64,000 bases of DNA from an uncultured Verrucomicrobia subdivision 3 bacterium. GTDB lineage: Bacteria > Verrucomicrobiota > Verrucomicrobiia > Limisphaerales > UBA11358. Every line of letters starts with the position of its first letter. The stretch's first letter is position 1. The stretch is from contig CAIQWB010000149.1 of the NCBI GenBank assembly GCA_903875465.1, positions 1-64,000 on the forward strand. Direction: 5' to 3'. Below the pieces are notes generated by a model. That model had not been told where the DNA came from. It saw nothing but the letters and a program-made list of their open reading frames with translations, and did no database searches. A program made the position numbers and the translations under genes. Shown one piece after another: positions 1 through 8,550 of the stretch.

Positions 1-219
1 CAAATACGGGGGGTGCAAGCTCGATTGCGTGATTACCAAACGCACCGCAATGCTTTGCCTTGATTCCAAATACGGGGGGTGCAAACTGGAATTAATCACC
101 CATCGTTTGAAGCTGTTGCTTTGCCTTGATTCCAAATACGGGGGGTGCAAACTGACCACGTCGGGCGTGATGGTGATGGTGCGGCTTTGCCTTGATTCCA
201 AATACGGGGGGTGCAAACT
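1..219 (+). CRISPR. End of a type II-C CRISPR array (three full repeats plus one partial)
   Basis: Three identical 36-bp repeats (GCTTTGCCTTGATTCCAAAT...) lie at 52-87, 118-153 and 184-219. A partial repeat at 1-21 is cut by the window edge and has one A-to-G change near its end (gcaagct for gcaaact). The three spacers (22-51, 88-117, 154-183) are each exactly 30 nt, the usual length in type II-C arrays. The first half of the repeat pairs with the anti-repeat of the tracrRNA at 4833-4849. Crossing that pairing with the tracrRNA direction means the pre-crRNA is read left to right on the plus strand, so the array converges on the cas genes and ends 50 bp from the cas2 stop codon. The array continues beyond the left edge, so its full spacer count and leader are not visible. 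Confidence 0.97.
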
Positions 220-269
220 CGGAGGGCGTAAGCCGCTGATTTTGCGCCCTTTGTGGGCAAAAAGCAGGG

Positions 270-605
270 TCACCAGAGCTGGATTTGCTCGGGCATATCC
301 TCGGCTTCCGCCTCCGTGGCCGGGGTGCCTTGGATGACAAAGGAGCGCTCCCATTGCGCCCGCGTCACGAAAATGGCGCGGATGCTGCCCTCCGGGGCGA
401 GATGCTTTTTGAGCCGGTCAATGTGCGTTTCCTGCCGGGCAAAGGTGACACAGGCCCGGGCATAAACGCTGAATTGGATCATTTGATAGCCGTCATCCAG
501 CAAATAATTGCGGAAGTCCGTCGCCGCTTTGCGCTGCTTCTTCGTGCCCACCGGCAGATCAAATGTCACCACGAGCCAGCCCATTTTGTATTTTTCGGTG
601 TCCAT
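270..605 (-). CDS. cas2: CRISPR-associated endoribonuclease Cas2
   Basis: A 111-residue Cas2 that pairs with Cas1 to integrate new spacers. It has the ferredoxin-like Cas2 start (WLVVTFDLPV, with the conserved Asp in FDLP) and the family stretch FRNYLLDDGYQMIQFSVYAR. The reading frame overlaps the end of cas1 by 40 bp, pointing to translational coupling. The Met eight residues in (MGWLVV) matches the usual Cas2 N-terminus better, so true initiation may be at about 584. It is the last gene of the cas9-cas1-cas2 operon; no csn2 or cas4 follows, which is what defines subtype II-C. Confidence 0.95.
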   Translation of the reverse strand: MDTEKYKMGWLVVTFDLPVGTKKQRKAATDFRNYLLDDGYQMIQFSVYARACVTFARQETHIDRLKKHLAPEGSIRAIFVTRAQWERSFVIQGTPATEAEAEDMPEQIQLW

Positions 606-1489
606 GGTTTGTAATAGCGCGGCTGGTTTTCCACCACCGCCCGGCGAAAACCCCGTACCACGCCCTCAATCACCCCTTGAATTTCCAGCGACAAATCCAG
701 GTAATCCACATGCTCCAGCGGAAACCCGGTGACCCATTTCCGGAATTCCTTGGAAATTTCCCAGTCTTTCCGGTCCGGATGCTGCCGCACCCACTGCACC
801 ACCCGCCAGTCCACACACGGGCGGAATGGCTCCATCAAATCATAGGCCAGCGGTGTGCTGCGCTCCCGGGCCACGTGGCCAATGCCAAAGGTGGGGTCCA
901 ACCCGATGCCAAAGAGCTTTTGCAGGATGGTGGAGAGCAGCACCGCATAGCCGTAATTGAGAAAATCATTCAAACCGCCCTTGGCCCGGTCCCGGGTAAA
1001 CTCATCGTCCTTGAGGGTGCGGCTGAATATTTGCCAGAAAAGCTTGGCGCAGATCGCCTCCTTGTGCGGCTTGCGGCCCAGCGCGGTGATCCGCAATTCC
1101 GCCACCGTGCGGTCATCCGGGGCAATGTGCTCGGCCAGCGCCAGTTGGTTGGCGCATTTGGCATCAATCGTCTTTTGCCACAAGTGCGCACGGACGCGGG
1201 GCGAGATGCTCAGCATGGCCCGCGAGAGCAGGGTGTCGGTGGACCGGTTGGCCGGCAGCACCAGGCTGACCGGCTTGAAAGATTCGCAAATGATCAGCGC
1301 CACCCCATGCTTGGCCGCCTCCAAAAACAAGTTGCTATGGATGGAAGCCGAGAAACTGGTGATAATAATGGAAGCGACGTCCTCCAGCGGCAGCTTCCTT
1401 TCGCCTTCCGCCGTTTTGCAGGTCAACTGGCCGTCTTTGCAACTCAACGAGCATTGTGGCGAATCTATGCTGACGATGTGGTAGGACAT
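566..1489 (-). CDS. cas1: CRISPR-associated integrase Cas1 (type II)
   Basis: A 307-residue Cas1, the catalytic subunit of the spacer integrase. The three metal-binding positions are recognisable: E144 in HKEAICAKLFW, H205 in FGIGHVARE, and E220 in YDLMEPFRP. The N-terminal beta domain (about 1-90) and the helical catalytic domain (about 95-300) have normal proportions for type II Cas1. The start ATG lies 25 bp inside the cas9 3' end, in a different frame, and the 3' end overlaps cas2 by 40 bp, so the three genes form one tightly packed minus-strand operon. The family call is certain; activity is inferred from the conserved residues. Confidence 0.97.
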   Translation of the reverse strand: MSYHIVSIDSPQCSLSCKDGQLTCKTAEGERKLPLEDVASIIITSFSASIHSNLFLEAAKHGVALIICESFKPVSLVLPANRSTDTLLSRAMLSISPRVRAHLWQKTIDAKCANQLALAEHIAPDDRTVAELRITALGRKPHKEAICAKLFWQIFSRTLKDDEFTRDRAKGGLNDFLNYGYAVLLSTILQKLFGIGLDPTFGIGHVARERSTPLAYDLMEPFRPCVDWRVVQWVRQHPDRKDWEISKEFRKWVTGFPLEHVDYLDLSLEIQGVIEGVVRGFRRAVVENQPRYYKPWTPKNTKWAGSW

Positions 1490-4400
1490 GATTCATCTGT
1501 CGCGGCAATTTTCAACTTACGAGGCCGCTTTTTTGATTCGGCAATTGCAATTCCACTGGAATTTATTCCCACCAAACTGGAGCCAAGAATTTCAAGGCCA
1601 TCTTCAAGTAATTTTGCAATGGGTGCATTGCCACGGTCCAGCTTGATCCGATCAGGCAATGCTAAATCCAGTGCCAGCCCATAGGCTTCGGTGCTCTTTG
1701 TGGAAAGCACTTTCCAGATACCCGCACGCGAACCATTTGGCACCCGGACTAACTGGCCATTGCGTAATACTCGTGGTTTTTTATTTTGGTTTAACTTTTT
1801 AAGTTCCTGTAACTTCGGCCAAACCTTGTGAAATGGTATTATGGTAGGTTGCGGATCAAGTGCCACCCCAAAATTATCAGGAATTATTAGCGCACTTTTA
1901 TTTATTGAGAGCTTGCCTAATCCTCCAACCGGGTGCAGGCCTAAAACTTTCCCGGGCTTTTCCCCAGTTATTTTTACCGGCCGGGAATTATCAGCCTGGC
2001 GGATGCGTTGCCGCAATATCACTTTATCATTTTGGATCTCCACCACCCGCCAGCTATTTTGCTCCACGCGCAAGCCTTCCATTTTGGCCGGGATATGCTG
2101 GACAACCCTTTTTTCTGCCAGTCGTTGGCGGATTTGTTCTTTTAGCCGGTTGTCCAAGTCGCGCATTTCAAATCGGTTTTCCAATCCAAAACCAAAAATA
2201 CCCAAGGCCATTAATTCGCGCTTTTCGCCTTCATTCGGATTGCGCTTCACGATGAGTTCCCATGCCCGGCCGTAATTCGGTATAAAATGTGAGGCGAGTC
2301 CCAGCACGCAGGCATCCAGGGCATGGTGCAAATGAGTGATGTCCCGAATTTCGGTTTTGGTTTTAACCTCCCCCTGCTCATTAAGCACTTGCGGATTGGC
2401 CAGGCTGAGGCAGCCCAGCAATTTCCACGCTTTGCGAACCGTCCCCGTAACCGAGCCTGGTAGCGAGACGATGACTGGTTGGTTTTCGAGACCGATAAAT
2501 TCCTTACGTAAGGCCAGGGCCCCCAGTCGCACGAGTTGCGATGTGGTGGTCAAATCACGCGGCGTAAAGTCTTTCTCTTCGTAATTGGGCAACAGCAGCA
2601 AGTCTTTCCGCTTTTTTTTACGGCGCTTGTCATCATCATGCCCTTTGAAAGATTCCAAGCCTTCGACCAATTGTTTGTAGCGCGTAATGCTCAGAATTGA
2701 GAGATTGGGCAAATCAGGAACCGGCTTGCCTTGCTCGTCGCTCACAAATTGCCATGCCGTGCGCTTGCCTTTCCATTTGTTTACGGCCGAAAAAGTTATC
2801 ACCAATGAATCCAATGCATCGGATGCCCTTTCGGAACGGGGGACAATATGGTCTTTATCAACGTGCCTGGTTACCAGGTCTATGGGTTCAAATCGCTGAC
2901 TCGTATAAGGGCACATCCAGCCAAGGTCGTCCGCCACCCGCGCTTTACGAATTAATCCGGCTGAGATATGGGTTCCCTGTTGCCGAAGAACCTTCATCAA
3001 GGATTCGTCCTTTTCCAAGGCCGCCTCCACATGGTGATGGTTGGCAATGCGCAACCCCATATCTTGGGCCTTTTCCTTGGCAGTTTTTCCCGACATATCG
3101 CGCAAATCGCGATTCACCTCAATGGTGAGCCGGGCAATCCGGGATTTATCCCCGTCGGCATATTCCTTGATCATGTCGCGCAACAAACGTTCCAGAATCA
3201 ACAGGCGATGCCGCACCAAATGATTGTTGGTTTGCTGGGCAATATCTTTCTGCAACTGGGCCTGCCGCATTTGGTCGGTGATAAACAGAACGCCGCCCTC
3301 TTCCTTGGGATGCTTGCCCGCCATGACTTCTTCAAAGGCAGTTTTGAGGATGTGCCGGGCGTAGGCCGCGCGCTGGGGTAATTTACGAATAAAATACGGC
3401 TTGTTGAGTAAGTCCTCGCGGGAGCTTTGCTTGTCCTTCTTGCGTCCCTTGGTATTTACTAGGTCCAGTTGCCGCGTCACTTCGGCATCGAATGCCGTGG
3501 TCTCTGTGCCAAGCTGGCCGCGCCATTTGGCGAGGGTAATGCTCTTGCCGCGCCGCCACTGGCCCCGGGTTCGCTGCTTCACTGGTTCGGGCAGCAACGG
3601 CCAGAAGGATTTCAAATCGGCGGACATTGCCAGCTTTTGGACCGGATCAAGCAATAGTGCCTCTTGCGCATCGGGATGCAGGAGCATGGTTTCCAAATTG
3701 TCCCGAATGGCACTCGTAATCTGGCGCACTTGCTTTTTAAATTCCCCCGCTCCCATGCCGCCTTGCTGTCGCATGAGTTGGTCGAGCTGTTGCCTTTCTT
3801 GGGCGGTCAATGGGGATAAGTCCTTTTCCCCGAACCGGGCCACCCGGATGTTTGCCAGTTGCATTCCCCATCGGAAATTAAGGAATTCCGGACAATTTCG
3901 CGATGGTACTTTTTCTCCACTGATCGGGCACTTGGAAATAATGCGGTTGTCAAATCGTGGCACCAATTGGCCAAACAGCAAAGCACCTTGATAACGCCTG
4001 GGCAATTTCAAACCGGGACAAGGTATGGCCTGCCAGGCAGTGGCATCCTGATTGTCGCGCCCAATCAAGATGCGTTCCAGCAATTCATCCACCTGAGCTA
4101 GCTTGCCAAAGTGCGCGCGGAGGATACGCCGAACTTCGTTTTCCACCGCCGCCCTTGGAAATGCGGCATTTTGACCCTTGGGGCGCTTGTCGCCCGGCAG
4201 GTGGCAGGATTTCTTGCTGCCTAGCGGATCCAGCCCGGAAATGGCGCAAAAAGTTTCCGCCATCGTGGCCACGCGATACTGGTTCATCAAATTGCGGGCA
4301 TTCTCCAGCTTTTCGGTATCCTCCGCCTCGGCTTCGGCCTCCACCGCGCTCCAGCGGCGATTACCATCATAACCGCGATTATGGGCATACCAGCGCAACA

Positions 4401-4800
4401 CATCCCAGAGTTCCCGCCAGGCCAGCAACTTGCCGCCACGCAACACCCGGGCGGCCAGTAACCAGGGCCAGGCACAGCCGGGCAAATCCAGTTCTTGCTG
4501 CCTCAAGACGCCCAGATGTGCCAGCAAAGTTTTCATACGGGCGATGCGCTGCCGGGTGCTGCGAATGTGCCGCCGCTGGCGCCGGTACCCGCGCCGCGCA
4601 CTGGCCAGACAATCATCCGCCCGAAATGTCACCACCCCGCAGCCAAGGATGTTGATCGAAAGATTTCCTGAAGGGGAGGCACCCGGGATGGCCGTTTGCA
4701 AAACCGCCCACCCGATGGAACTGTGGCCGACGTCAAAGGCGAATTGCAAATCTGCGGGGGTCAGTTGTGTTTGCGTGAGAATTTTATCCTTGCCACTCAT
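1465..4800 (-). CDS. cas9: Type II-C CRISPR effector nuclease Cas9
   Basis: A 1111-residue Cas9, the RNA-guided double-strand nuclease of the locus, in the size class of compact II-C enzymes. Domains in order: RuvC-I with D23 (FAFDVGHSSIGWAVL); an arginine-rich bridge helix at about 66-90 (ASARRGYRRQRRHIR); a recognition lobe to about 540; RuvC-II with E561 (LTIEVNRDL); HNH at about 625-690 with D650-H651 (VDKDHIVPRS) and N674 (SAVNKWKGKR); RuvC-III with H826 and D829 (HLHHALDA); and a C-terminal PAM-interacting region from about 890. All RuvC and HNH catalytic residues are present. Isolated cysteines at 291, 303 (KCPISG...RNC) and 630 (GWMCPYT) could bind metal, but no complete four-ligand site is evident. 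Start at ATG 4800; no Shine-Dalgarno is visible. The tracrRNA gene lies divergently upstream. Confidence 0.97.
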   Translation of the reverse strand: MSGKDKILTQTQLTPADLQFAFDVGHSSIGWAVLQTAIPGASPSGNLSINILGCGVVTFRADDCLASARRGYRRQRRHIRSTRQRIARMKTLLAHLGVLRQQELDLPGCAWPWLLAARVLRGGKLLAWRELWDVLRWYAHNRGYDGNRRWSAVEAEAEAEDTEKLENARNLMNQYRVATMAETFCAISGLDPLGSKKSCHLPGDKRPKGQNAAFPRAAVENEVRRILRAHFGKLAQVDELLERILIGRDNQDATAWQAIPCPGLKLPRRYQGALLFGQLVPRFDNRIISKCPISGEKVPSRNCPEFLNFRWGMQLANIRVARFGEKDLSPLTAQERQQLDQLMRQQGGMGAGEFKKQVRQITSAIRDNLETMLLHPDAQEALLLDPVQKLAMSADLKSFWPLLPEPVKQRTRGQWRRGKSITLAKWRGQLGTETTAFDAEVTRQLDLVNTKGRKKDKQSSREDLLNKPYFIRKLPQRAAYARHILKTAFEEVMAGKHPKEEGGVLFITDQMRQAQLQKDIAQQTNNHLVRHRLLILERLLRDMIKEYADGDKSRIARLTIEVNRDLRDMSGKTAKEKAQDMGLRIANHHHVEAALEKDESLMKVLRQQGTHISAGLIRKARVADDLGWMCPYTSQRFEPIDLVTRHVDKDHIVPRSERASDALDSLVITFSAVNKWKGKRTAWQFVSDEQGKPVPDLPNLSILSITRYKQLVEGLESFKGHDDDKRRKKKRKDLLLLPNYEEKDFTPRDLTTTSQLVRLGALALRKEFIGLENQPVIVSLPGSVTGTVRKAWKLLGCLSLANPQVLNEQGEVKTKTEIRDITHLHHALDACVLGLASHFIPNYGRAWELIVKRNPNEGEKRELMALGIFGFGLENRFEMRDLDNRLKEQIRQRLAEKRVVQHIPAKMEGLRVEQNSWRVVEIQNDKVILRQRIRQADNSRPVKITGEKPGKVLGLHPVGGLGKLSINKSALIIPDNFGVALDPQPTIIPFHKVWPKLQELKKLNQNKKPRVLRNGQLVRVPNGSRAGIWKVLSTKSTEAYGLALDLALPDRIKLDRGNAPIAKLLEDGLEILGSSLVGINSSGIAIAESKKRPRKLKIAATDESCPTTSSA

Positions 4801-4823
4801 AGAATTAAGATGATATGTCTCAC

Positions 4824-4953
4824 AAGTCTAAATTGGAATCAAGACAAAGTTAGATAACGCAAACCGTGCCTCTGTGCGCCATGCGTACACGCCGCGTTAA
4901 AAAGCGTTTCTTAATCTCCCGGTCAGGGTCAAACCTGGCCGGGCGTTTTGTTT
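4824..4953 (+). ncRNA. tracrRNA of the type II-C system
   Basis: The plus strand at 4833-4849 (TTGGAATCAAGACAAAG) matches the reverse complement of the CRISPR repeat over 17 nt with one mismatch at 4844, so its transcript can pair with the 5' half of the crRNA repeat. Downstream it has the expected tracrRNA layout. A long-range stem pairs TAACGC (4855-4860) with GCGTTA (4894-4899) and encloses the hairpin GTGCGC-CAT-GCGTAC (4874-4888). A 10-bp terminator hairpin with a T-run follows. The 5' end is estimated; a weak promoter candidate is TTGCCA (4790-4795) with GATATG (4812-4817), inside and just past the cas9 start. Transcription is divergent from cas9, with the anti-repeat only about 33 bp from its start codon. 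Confidence 0.9.
4918..4953 (+). terminator. Rho-independent terminator of the tracrRNA
   Basis: CCCGGTCAGG (4918-4927) pairs with CCTGGCCGGG (4934-4943) over 10 bp with one G-T wobble and a 6-nt loop. The stem is followed by CGTTTTGTTT. Its position directly after the anti-repeat and the nexus-like hairpins fits the 3' end of a tracrRNA. Confidence 0.88.
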
Positions 4954-5431
4954 AGTAAATGGATCCCCTCTTTGCAGACTGGCCCCTTGCCCCCGGCAGT
5001 TGGTAATGACTCGCCAATTGAAATGTGGTGCTTGGATATCCTCTCCGCTTTGACCCTTTTACTGTACCCCAGCGGTACTCCGGCAGTTATGAGAAAGGCC
5101 GGCGCAAACATTAATCAAACTGAATAGAACCAATTAACTAAATTTAAAAACTAATAATCCTAGCTAACCGGCCATGTCCCTGGGGCCACCAGTGCCATTG
5201 GGCTAAACCCCCTCATTCCGCCCCCCCATACCCCCTGGCCAGGGTTGGCAGGGTAGTATCACCCTCAATAAACGGCCTATTTAATAATCTTTAATGCTAA
5301 TTAATGATTTTGCACTTTCACCTCCTCACAATGAAAGCCATGACTTAAAACCATGCCGGTGCTGAGTCTCCCCAAGTCATGGCGGCGCCGGTTATTTGGA
5401 AGCCAGGCAGGCCGGAGTAGCCAATGGCAAA
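4954..5431. other. Intergenic region between the CRISPR locus and the GH2 gene
   Basis: No convincing coding frame is seen; the 60-residue minus-strand ORF here overlaps the tracrRNA terminator and has no recognisable features. The middle part (about 5110-5310) is more AT-rich than its surroundings, with repeated ttaat motifs. The only other structure noted is the 10-bp inverted repeat listed separately. Confidence 0.5.
5337..5383. repeat. 10-bp perfect inverted repeat
   Basis: GCCATGACTT (5337-5346) and AAGTCATGGC (5374-5383) are exact reverse complements separated by 27 nt. There is no T-run next to it on either strand, so it is not an obvious terminator. It could be a protein-binding site or a small hairpin in the 3' flank of the GH2 gene. 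Confidence 0.4.
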
Positions 5432-5462
5432 AGTGGCGGGTGAGGAGATCTCACCCGCCACT
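5432..5462 (-). terminator. Terminator hairpin downstream of the GH2 gene
   Basis: AGTGGCGGGTGAG (5432-5444) and CTCACCCGCCACT (5450-5462) form a perfect 13-bp stem with a 5-nt loop. On the minus strand the stem is followed by TTTGCC, a short T-run. It lies 36 bp after the stop codon of the minus-strand beta-galactosidase-like gene. Confidence 0.7.
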
Positions 5463-5497
5463 TGGGGGGTCACGGCAAAACCACGGGGGCGGACGAG

Positions 5498-8416
5498 TTA
5501 GGGCACGCTGGGGCGGGCGGTGGCGGGCTGGGTGGTGATGGTGGCGGTGGCCGGGGTCAGGCCATCGACGCTGGCGGTGAGTTTGATTTCGCCGGCGGTC
5601 CGGGTGGATTGCACGATGACCTGGGCCAGCCCATTGAAGGTGCTGCGGGACCAGGCGAGTTTGACGGGCTGGCCGGTGAGTTCCAGGGTGACATTGGGGT
5701 TGAGGCCGCCGGAGCCGCCGGCGTTGGACACGCCGACGGTGATCAGGTTATCGCCCACGTGCAGGGCGGATTTGACTTCATAGGCGGGCTGCGCGGCCCA
5801 GTCCGTGGATTCACCGACCAATTGCTGGTTCACGAAGATCCAGCCGTGGTCGTCGATGCCGCCAAACACGAGTTGCAGGCTGGTGCCGGCGAGGTCGGCG
5901 GCGGTGACGGTGACGTGGGCGCGGTAGATGGCGGTCTGCCCCTCGCGCAAGACCTGGCTGCCGGTGTCGCCATCGGTCTTGGGCTTGATATGGTTCCAGG
6001 CGGAATCGTCCACGTCGTTGCCGTATTCGGGGGCAAGCTCCCCTTTTGCCGGCACGGCGGCGAGTTTCCAGCGCCAGTCGCTGACGGCGATGGTTTGGCA
6101 GGGGGTCTGGGCCACGTAGGTGTCGGGTTCGTGGCAGCTGGGATCGCCATTGCCCACGCCGAGGATGGCACCGGCGCCGGTGACCTCGAAGTGCACGGGG
6201 TTGCCCGCCGTGGGAACGACGCGGCCCTGGGCATCGGTGACGGAGACGGTGAAGACGCTGACATCCTCGCCATCGGCATTGAGCGTGGAACGGTCCGGCA
6301 CGAGTTGCACCACGGCGGGTTCGCCGGTGGTTTCCACCTTGGACTCAGTGACCACCTGGCCGTGGCGGTAGCCCCTGGCACTCAGGGTCCCGGGGGCGTA
6401 TTTGACCTGCCAGGTCAATTTGGAATTGGGTTTCAACGACTGCCGGCCCTGCGATGCGCCATTCAGGAAGAGTTCGACTTCCTCGCAATTGCTGAGGGCG
6501 TCCACCCGGACTGTCTGGCCGGTTTTGCCGGGCCAGTTCCAATGGGGCAGCAGATGGAGGACGGTATTGGTGGTCCACCAGGCTTGGTAATAATAGAAGT
6601 TGTCCTTGGGGAAGCCGCAGACATCAAGGACGCCGAAGTGGGAGTTGATGCAGGGCCAGTTATAGGGGGTGGGTTCGCCGCGATAATCGAAACCGGTCCA
6701 GACAAACCCGCCGCTCAGCCAGGGGCGGTCGGCAAAATAACTCCACCAACGCTCGGTGGTGGTGGCCCAGGAGGGGGCGTTGTCGTCGTAAGCGCTGACG
6801 TAACCGCGCTCGGGATCGTTGGCATAAATGCCGCGGGTGCAAACGGTGCTGGCCTGTTCGGTGCCGACATTGGGCTGGCCGGGATGCCCGGCATGGTAGC
6901 GGTCCATGTCGCCGCCGACGTGGTAATTCCAGCCGCGGACTTGAATGACGCCATTGACGCCGGCAAACGTGTCGCCTTCGGGGGCGGCGTAGGTCATGGG
7001 CCGGGTGGGGTCCAACTGGCGGACGAGGCGTTGCATGGTGGTGGCCACATTGGCGCCCTGCGGGGTGTCCTGCGTGTAAAACTCCTCATTGGCAATGCTC
7101 CAGATGGCCACGCTGGCATGGTTGCGGTCGCGGCGGATTTGCAATTCCCAGCGGCGGAGATTTTCGGGGTCGCTGCCGAGCAGGCGGCTCTCATCCATGA
7201 TGAGCATGCCGAGGTGGTCGCAGGCAGTGAGGAGTTCGGGGGTGGGCGGATTGTGCGAGGTGCGGATGGCATTGCACCCGAACTCTTTTAATTTGGCCAC
7301 GCGGAAATATTGGAGTGCATCCGGCAGCGCGGCCCCGACACCGGCCATGTCCTGGTGGTTGCAGGTGCCTTGCAAGACGTAATGCCGGCCATTCAGCAGA
7401 AAGCCGTTGGTGGCATCAAAGGCAAAAGTGCGGATGCCGAACTCGGTGGTCTGCCGGTCCACCACCTGGCCATCGACCGTGACGGTGGTGATGAGTTGAT
7501 AGAGTTTCGGGGATTCGGGCGACCAGAGTTCGGGGGCGGCCACGGCAAACGTGCCAGCGGCCGTGACCGGGGCCAAATTACCTTTATCCAAAGTCGAAGG
7601 CACGGGGAGGTGATTCACTCCCTGGAAAGCATTCTCCACGGCATTGGTCTCGCCCCGGGGAGAAACGAGCTGGTAGCTGACGACGGCATCGGCGGTGGTG
7701 GCGCTGGCATTGACGAGGTCGGCCGAAACATGAATGGTGGCGGGGCCGGTGGGCACATTGTCGTTGAACTGGCTGTAAGCGAACACGCCATCGGGGGCGA
7801 TGGCCACGGGCGCGGTTTTATCCAGCCACACATGGCGGTAAATGCCGGCGCCCTCGTAAAACCAGCCCTCAAATTTGCTGGCGTCCACTTTCACGCTCAC
7901 GGTGTTATGGCCGCCAAAATGGGCGATGTCGGTAATATCGGCGCGGAAGGGGTAGTAGCCGCTTTCATTGCGGGCCACGATCCAGCCATTAACCCAGACG
8001 GTGGTGTCGCGAAAGGCGCCGTCAAATTGCAGCCAGATGCGCTTGCCGGCATCCGTGGCGGGGAGATCAAAGGTGCGACGGTACCAGCCGACATTGTTTT
8101 TGGCGAAGCCGGGGCCGACGGGTTTGAAACCGTGGCTGCCGTCGGCGGAAGAATCGAAGGGCAGTTCGATGGCCCAGTCGTGGGGCAGATTGAGGCCGCG
8201 CCAGGAGGAGTCGCTGAATTTTTCGCCGGCGGGGCCGTCGCTGGAGCCGGCTTTGTCCAGATGCAGGGCATTGGGCCAGTCATCGCCGAGGTGAAATTTC
8301 CAATTGGCATCCAGCGAAAGATGCTCGCGGGGGGCGTCGGCGGAGGCGCGGGTGAGGCCGGCCAGTAAAGCGGCGAGCACGGTTAACCGGAGGGCGCAGG
8401 CACGAATCAATTTCAT
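5498..8416 (-). CDS. Secreted glycoside hydrolase family 2 protein (beta-galactosidase-like)
   Basis: A 972-residue exported enzyme likely to remove beta-linked galactose or a related sugar from polysaccharides. Residues 1-27 form a signal peptide (LTVLAALLAGLTRASADA). The order is a jelly-roll sugar-binding domain (about 35-200), an Ig-like domain (about 200-330) and a TIM barrel from about 335. The acid/base is E444 in SIANEEF, and the probable nucleophile is E520 in VGTEQAS. C-terminal parts include a DUF4982-like and an invasin/Ig-like segment (about 690-760) and a second jelly-roll-like insert (DDHGWIFVNQQLVGES). The substrate cannot be fixed from sequence, since GH2 also includes glucuronidases and mannosidases. 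It stands alone as a minus-strand unit with its own terminator. Confidence 0.9.
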   Translation of the reverse strand: MKLIRACALRLTVLAALLAGLTRASADAPREHLSLDANWKFHLGDDWPNALHLDKAGSSDGPAGEKFSDSSWRGLNLPHDWAIELPFDSSADGSHGFKPVGPGFAKNNVGWYRRTFDLPATDAGKRIWLQFDGAFRDTTVWVNGWIVARNESGYYPFRADITDIAHFGGHNTVSVKVDASKFEGWFYEGAGIYRHVWLDKTAPVAIAPDGVFAYSQFNDNVPTGPATIHVSADLVNASATTADAVVSYQLVSPRGETNAVENAFQGVNHLPVPSTLDKGNLAPVTAAGTFAVAAPELWSPESPKLYQLITTVTVDGQVVDRQTTEFGIRTFAFDATNGFLLNGRHYVLQGTCNHQDMAGVGAALPDALQYFRVAKLKEFGCNAIRTSHNPPTPELLTACDHLGMLIMDESRLLGSDPENLRRWELQIRRDRNHASVAIWSIANEEFYTQDTPQGANVATTMQRLVRQLDPTRPMTYAAPEGDTFAGVNGVIQVRGWNYHVGGDMDRYHAGHPGQPNVGTEQASTVCTRGIYANDPERGYVSAYDDNAPSWATTTERWWSYFADRPWLSGGFVWTGFDYRGEPTPYNWPCINSHFGVLDVCGFPKDNFYYYQAWWTTNTVLHLLPHWNWPGKTGQTVRVDALSNCEEVELFLNGASQGRQSLKPNSKLTWQVKYAPGTLSARGYRHGQVVTESKVETTGEPAVVQLVPDRSTLNADGEDVSVFTVSVTDAQGRVVPTAGNPVHFEVTGAGAILGVGNGDPSCHEPDTYVAQTPCQTIAVSDWRWKLAAVPAKGELAPEYGNDVDDSAWNHIKPKTDGDTGSQVLREGQTAIYRAHVTVTAADLAGTSLQLVFGGIDDHGWIFVNQQLVGESTDWAAQPAYEVKSALHVGDNLITVGVSNAGGSGGLNPNVTLELTGQPVKLAWSRSTFNGLAQVIVQSTRTAGEIKLTASVDGLTPATATITTQPATARPSVP

Positions 8417-8497
8417 GAGGGTAATTTGGGCATCCGGGCGGCGGGAGGCAATGCCATTTGCGGGATTAGGCGCAGAAAATTTGCGCTGGATTTAAGA

Positions 8498-8525
8498 TTG
8501 ACACCCCCCGGGGTTCGGGTAGAGT
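8498..8525 (+). promoter_or_regulatory. Sigma70-type promoter of rpsT
   Basis: TTGACA (8498-8503), a perfect -35 box, is followed after 16 bp by TAGAGT (8520-8525, four of six to TATAAT). Transcription would begin about 20 nt before the rpsT ATG at 8551. The 16-bp spacing and TAG-start -10 recur in front of rpsJ and rplB in this window. Confidence 0.65.
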
Positions 8526-8550
8526 TATCACCCTTTTACTTAAATTAATT

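Noticed and set aside
220-269. Further degenerate CRISPR repeat between the array and cas2
   Set aside because: Only short hairpin-forming words (gcgccc, gggcaaa) occur; no alignment with the 36-bp repeat beyond chance.
4929-5111. 60-residue minus-strand ORF beside the tracrRNA
   Set aside because: Overlaps the tracrRNA terminator, has no domain and no supporting context.
5462-7291. 609-residue plus-strand ORF inside the GH2 gene
   Set aside because: Gly/Ala/Val/Asp-rich antisense shadow without domains; the opposite strand encodes a complete GH2 enzyme with signal peptide and catalytic residues.
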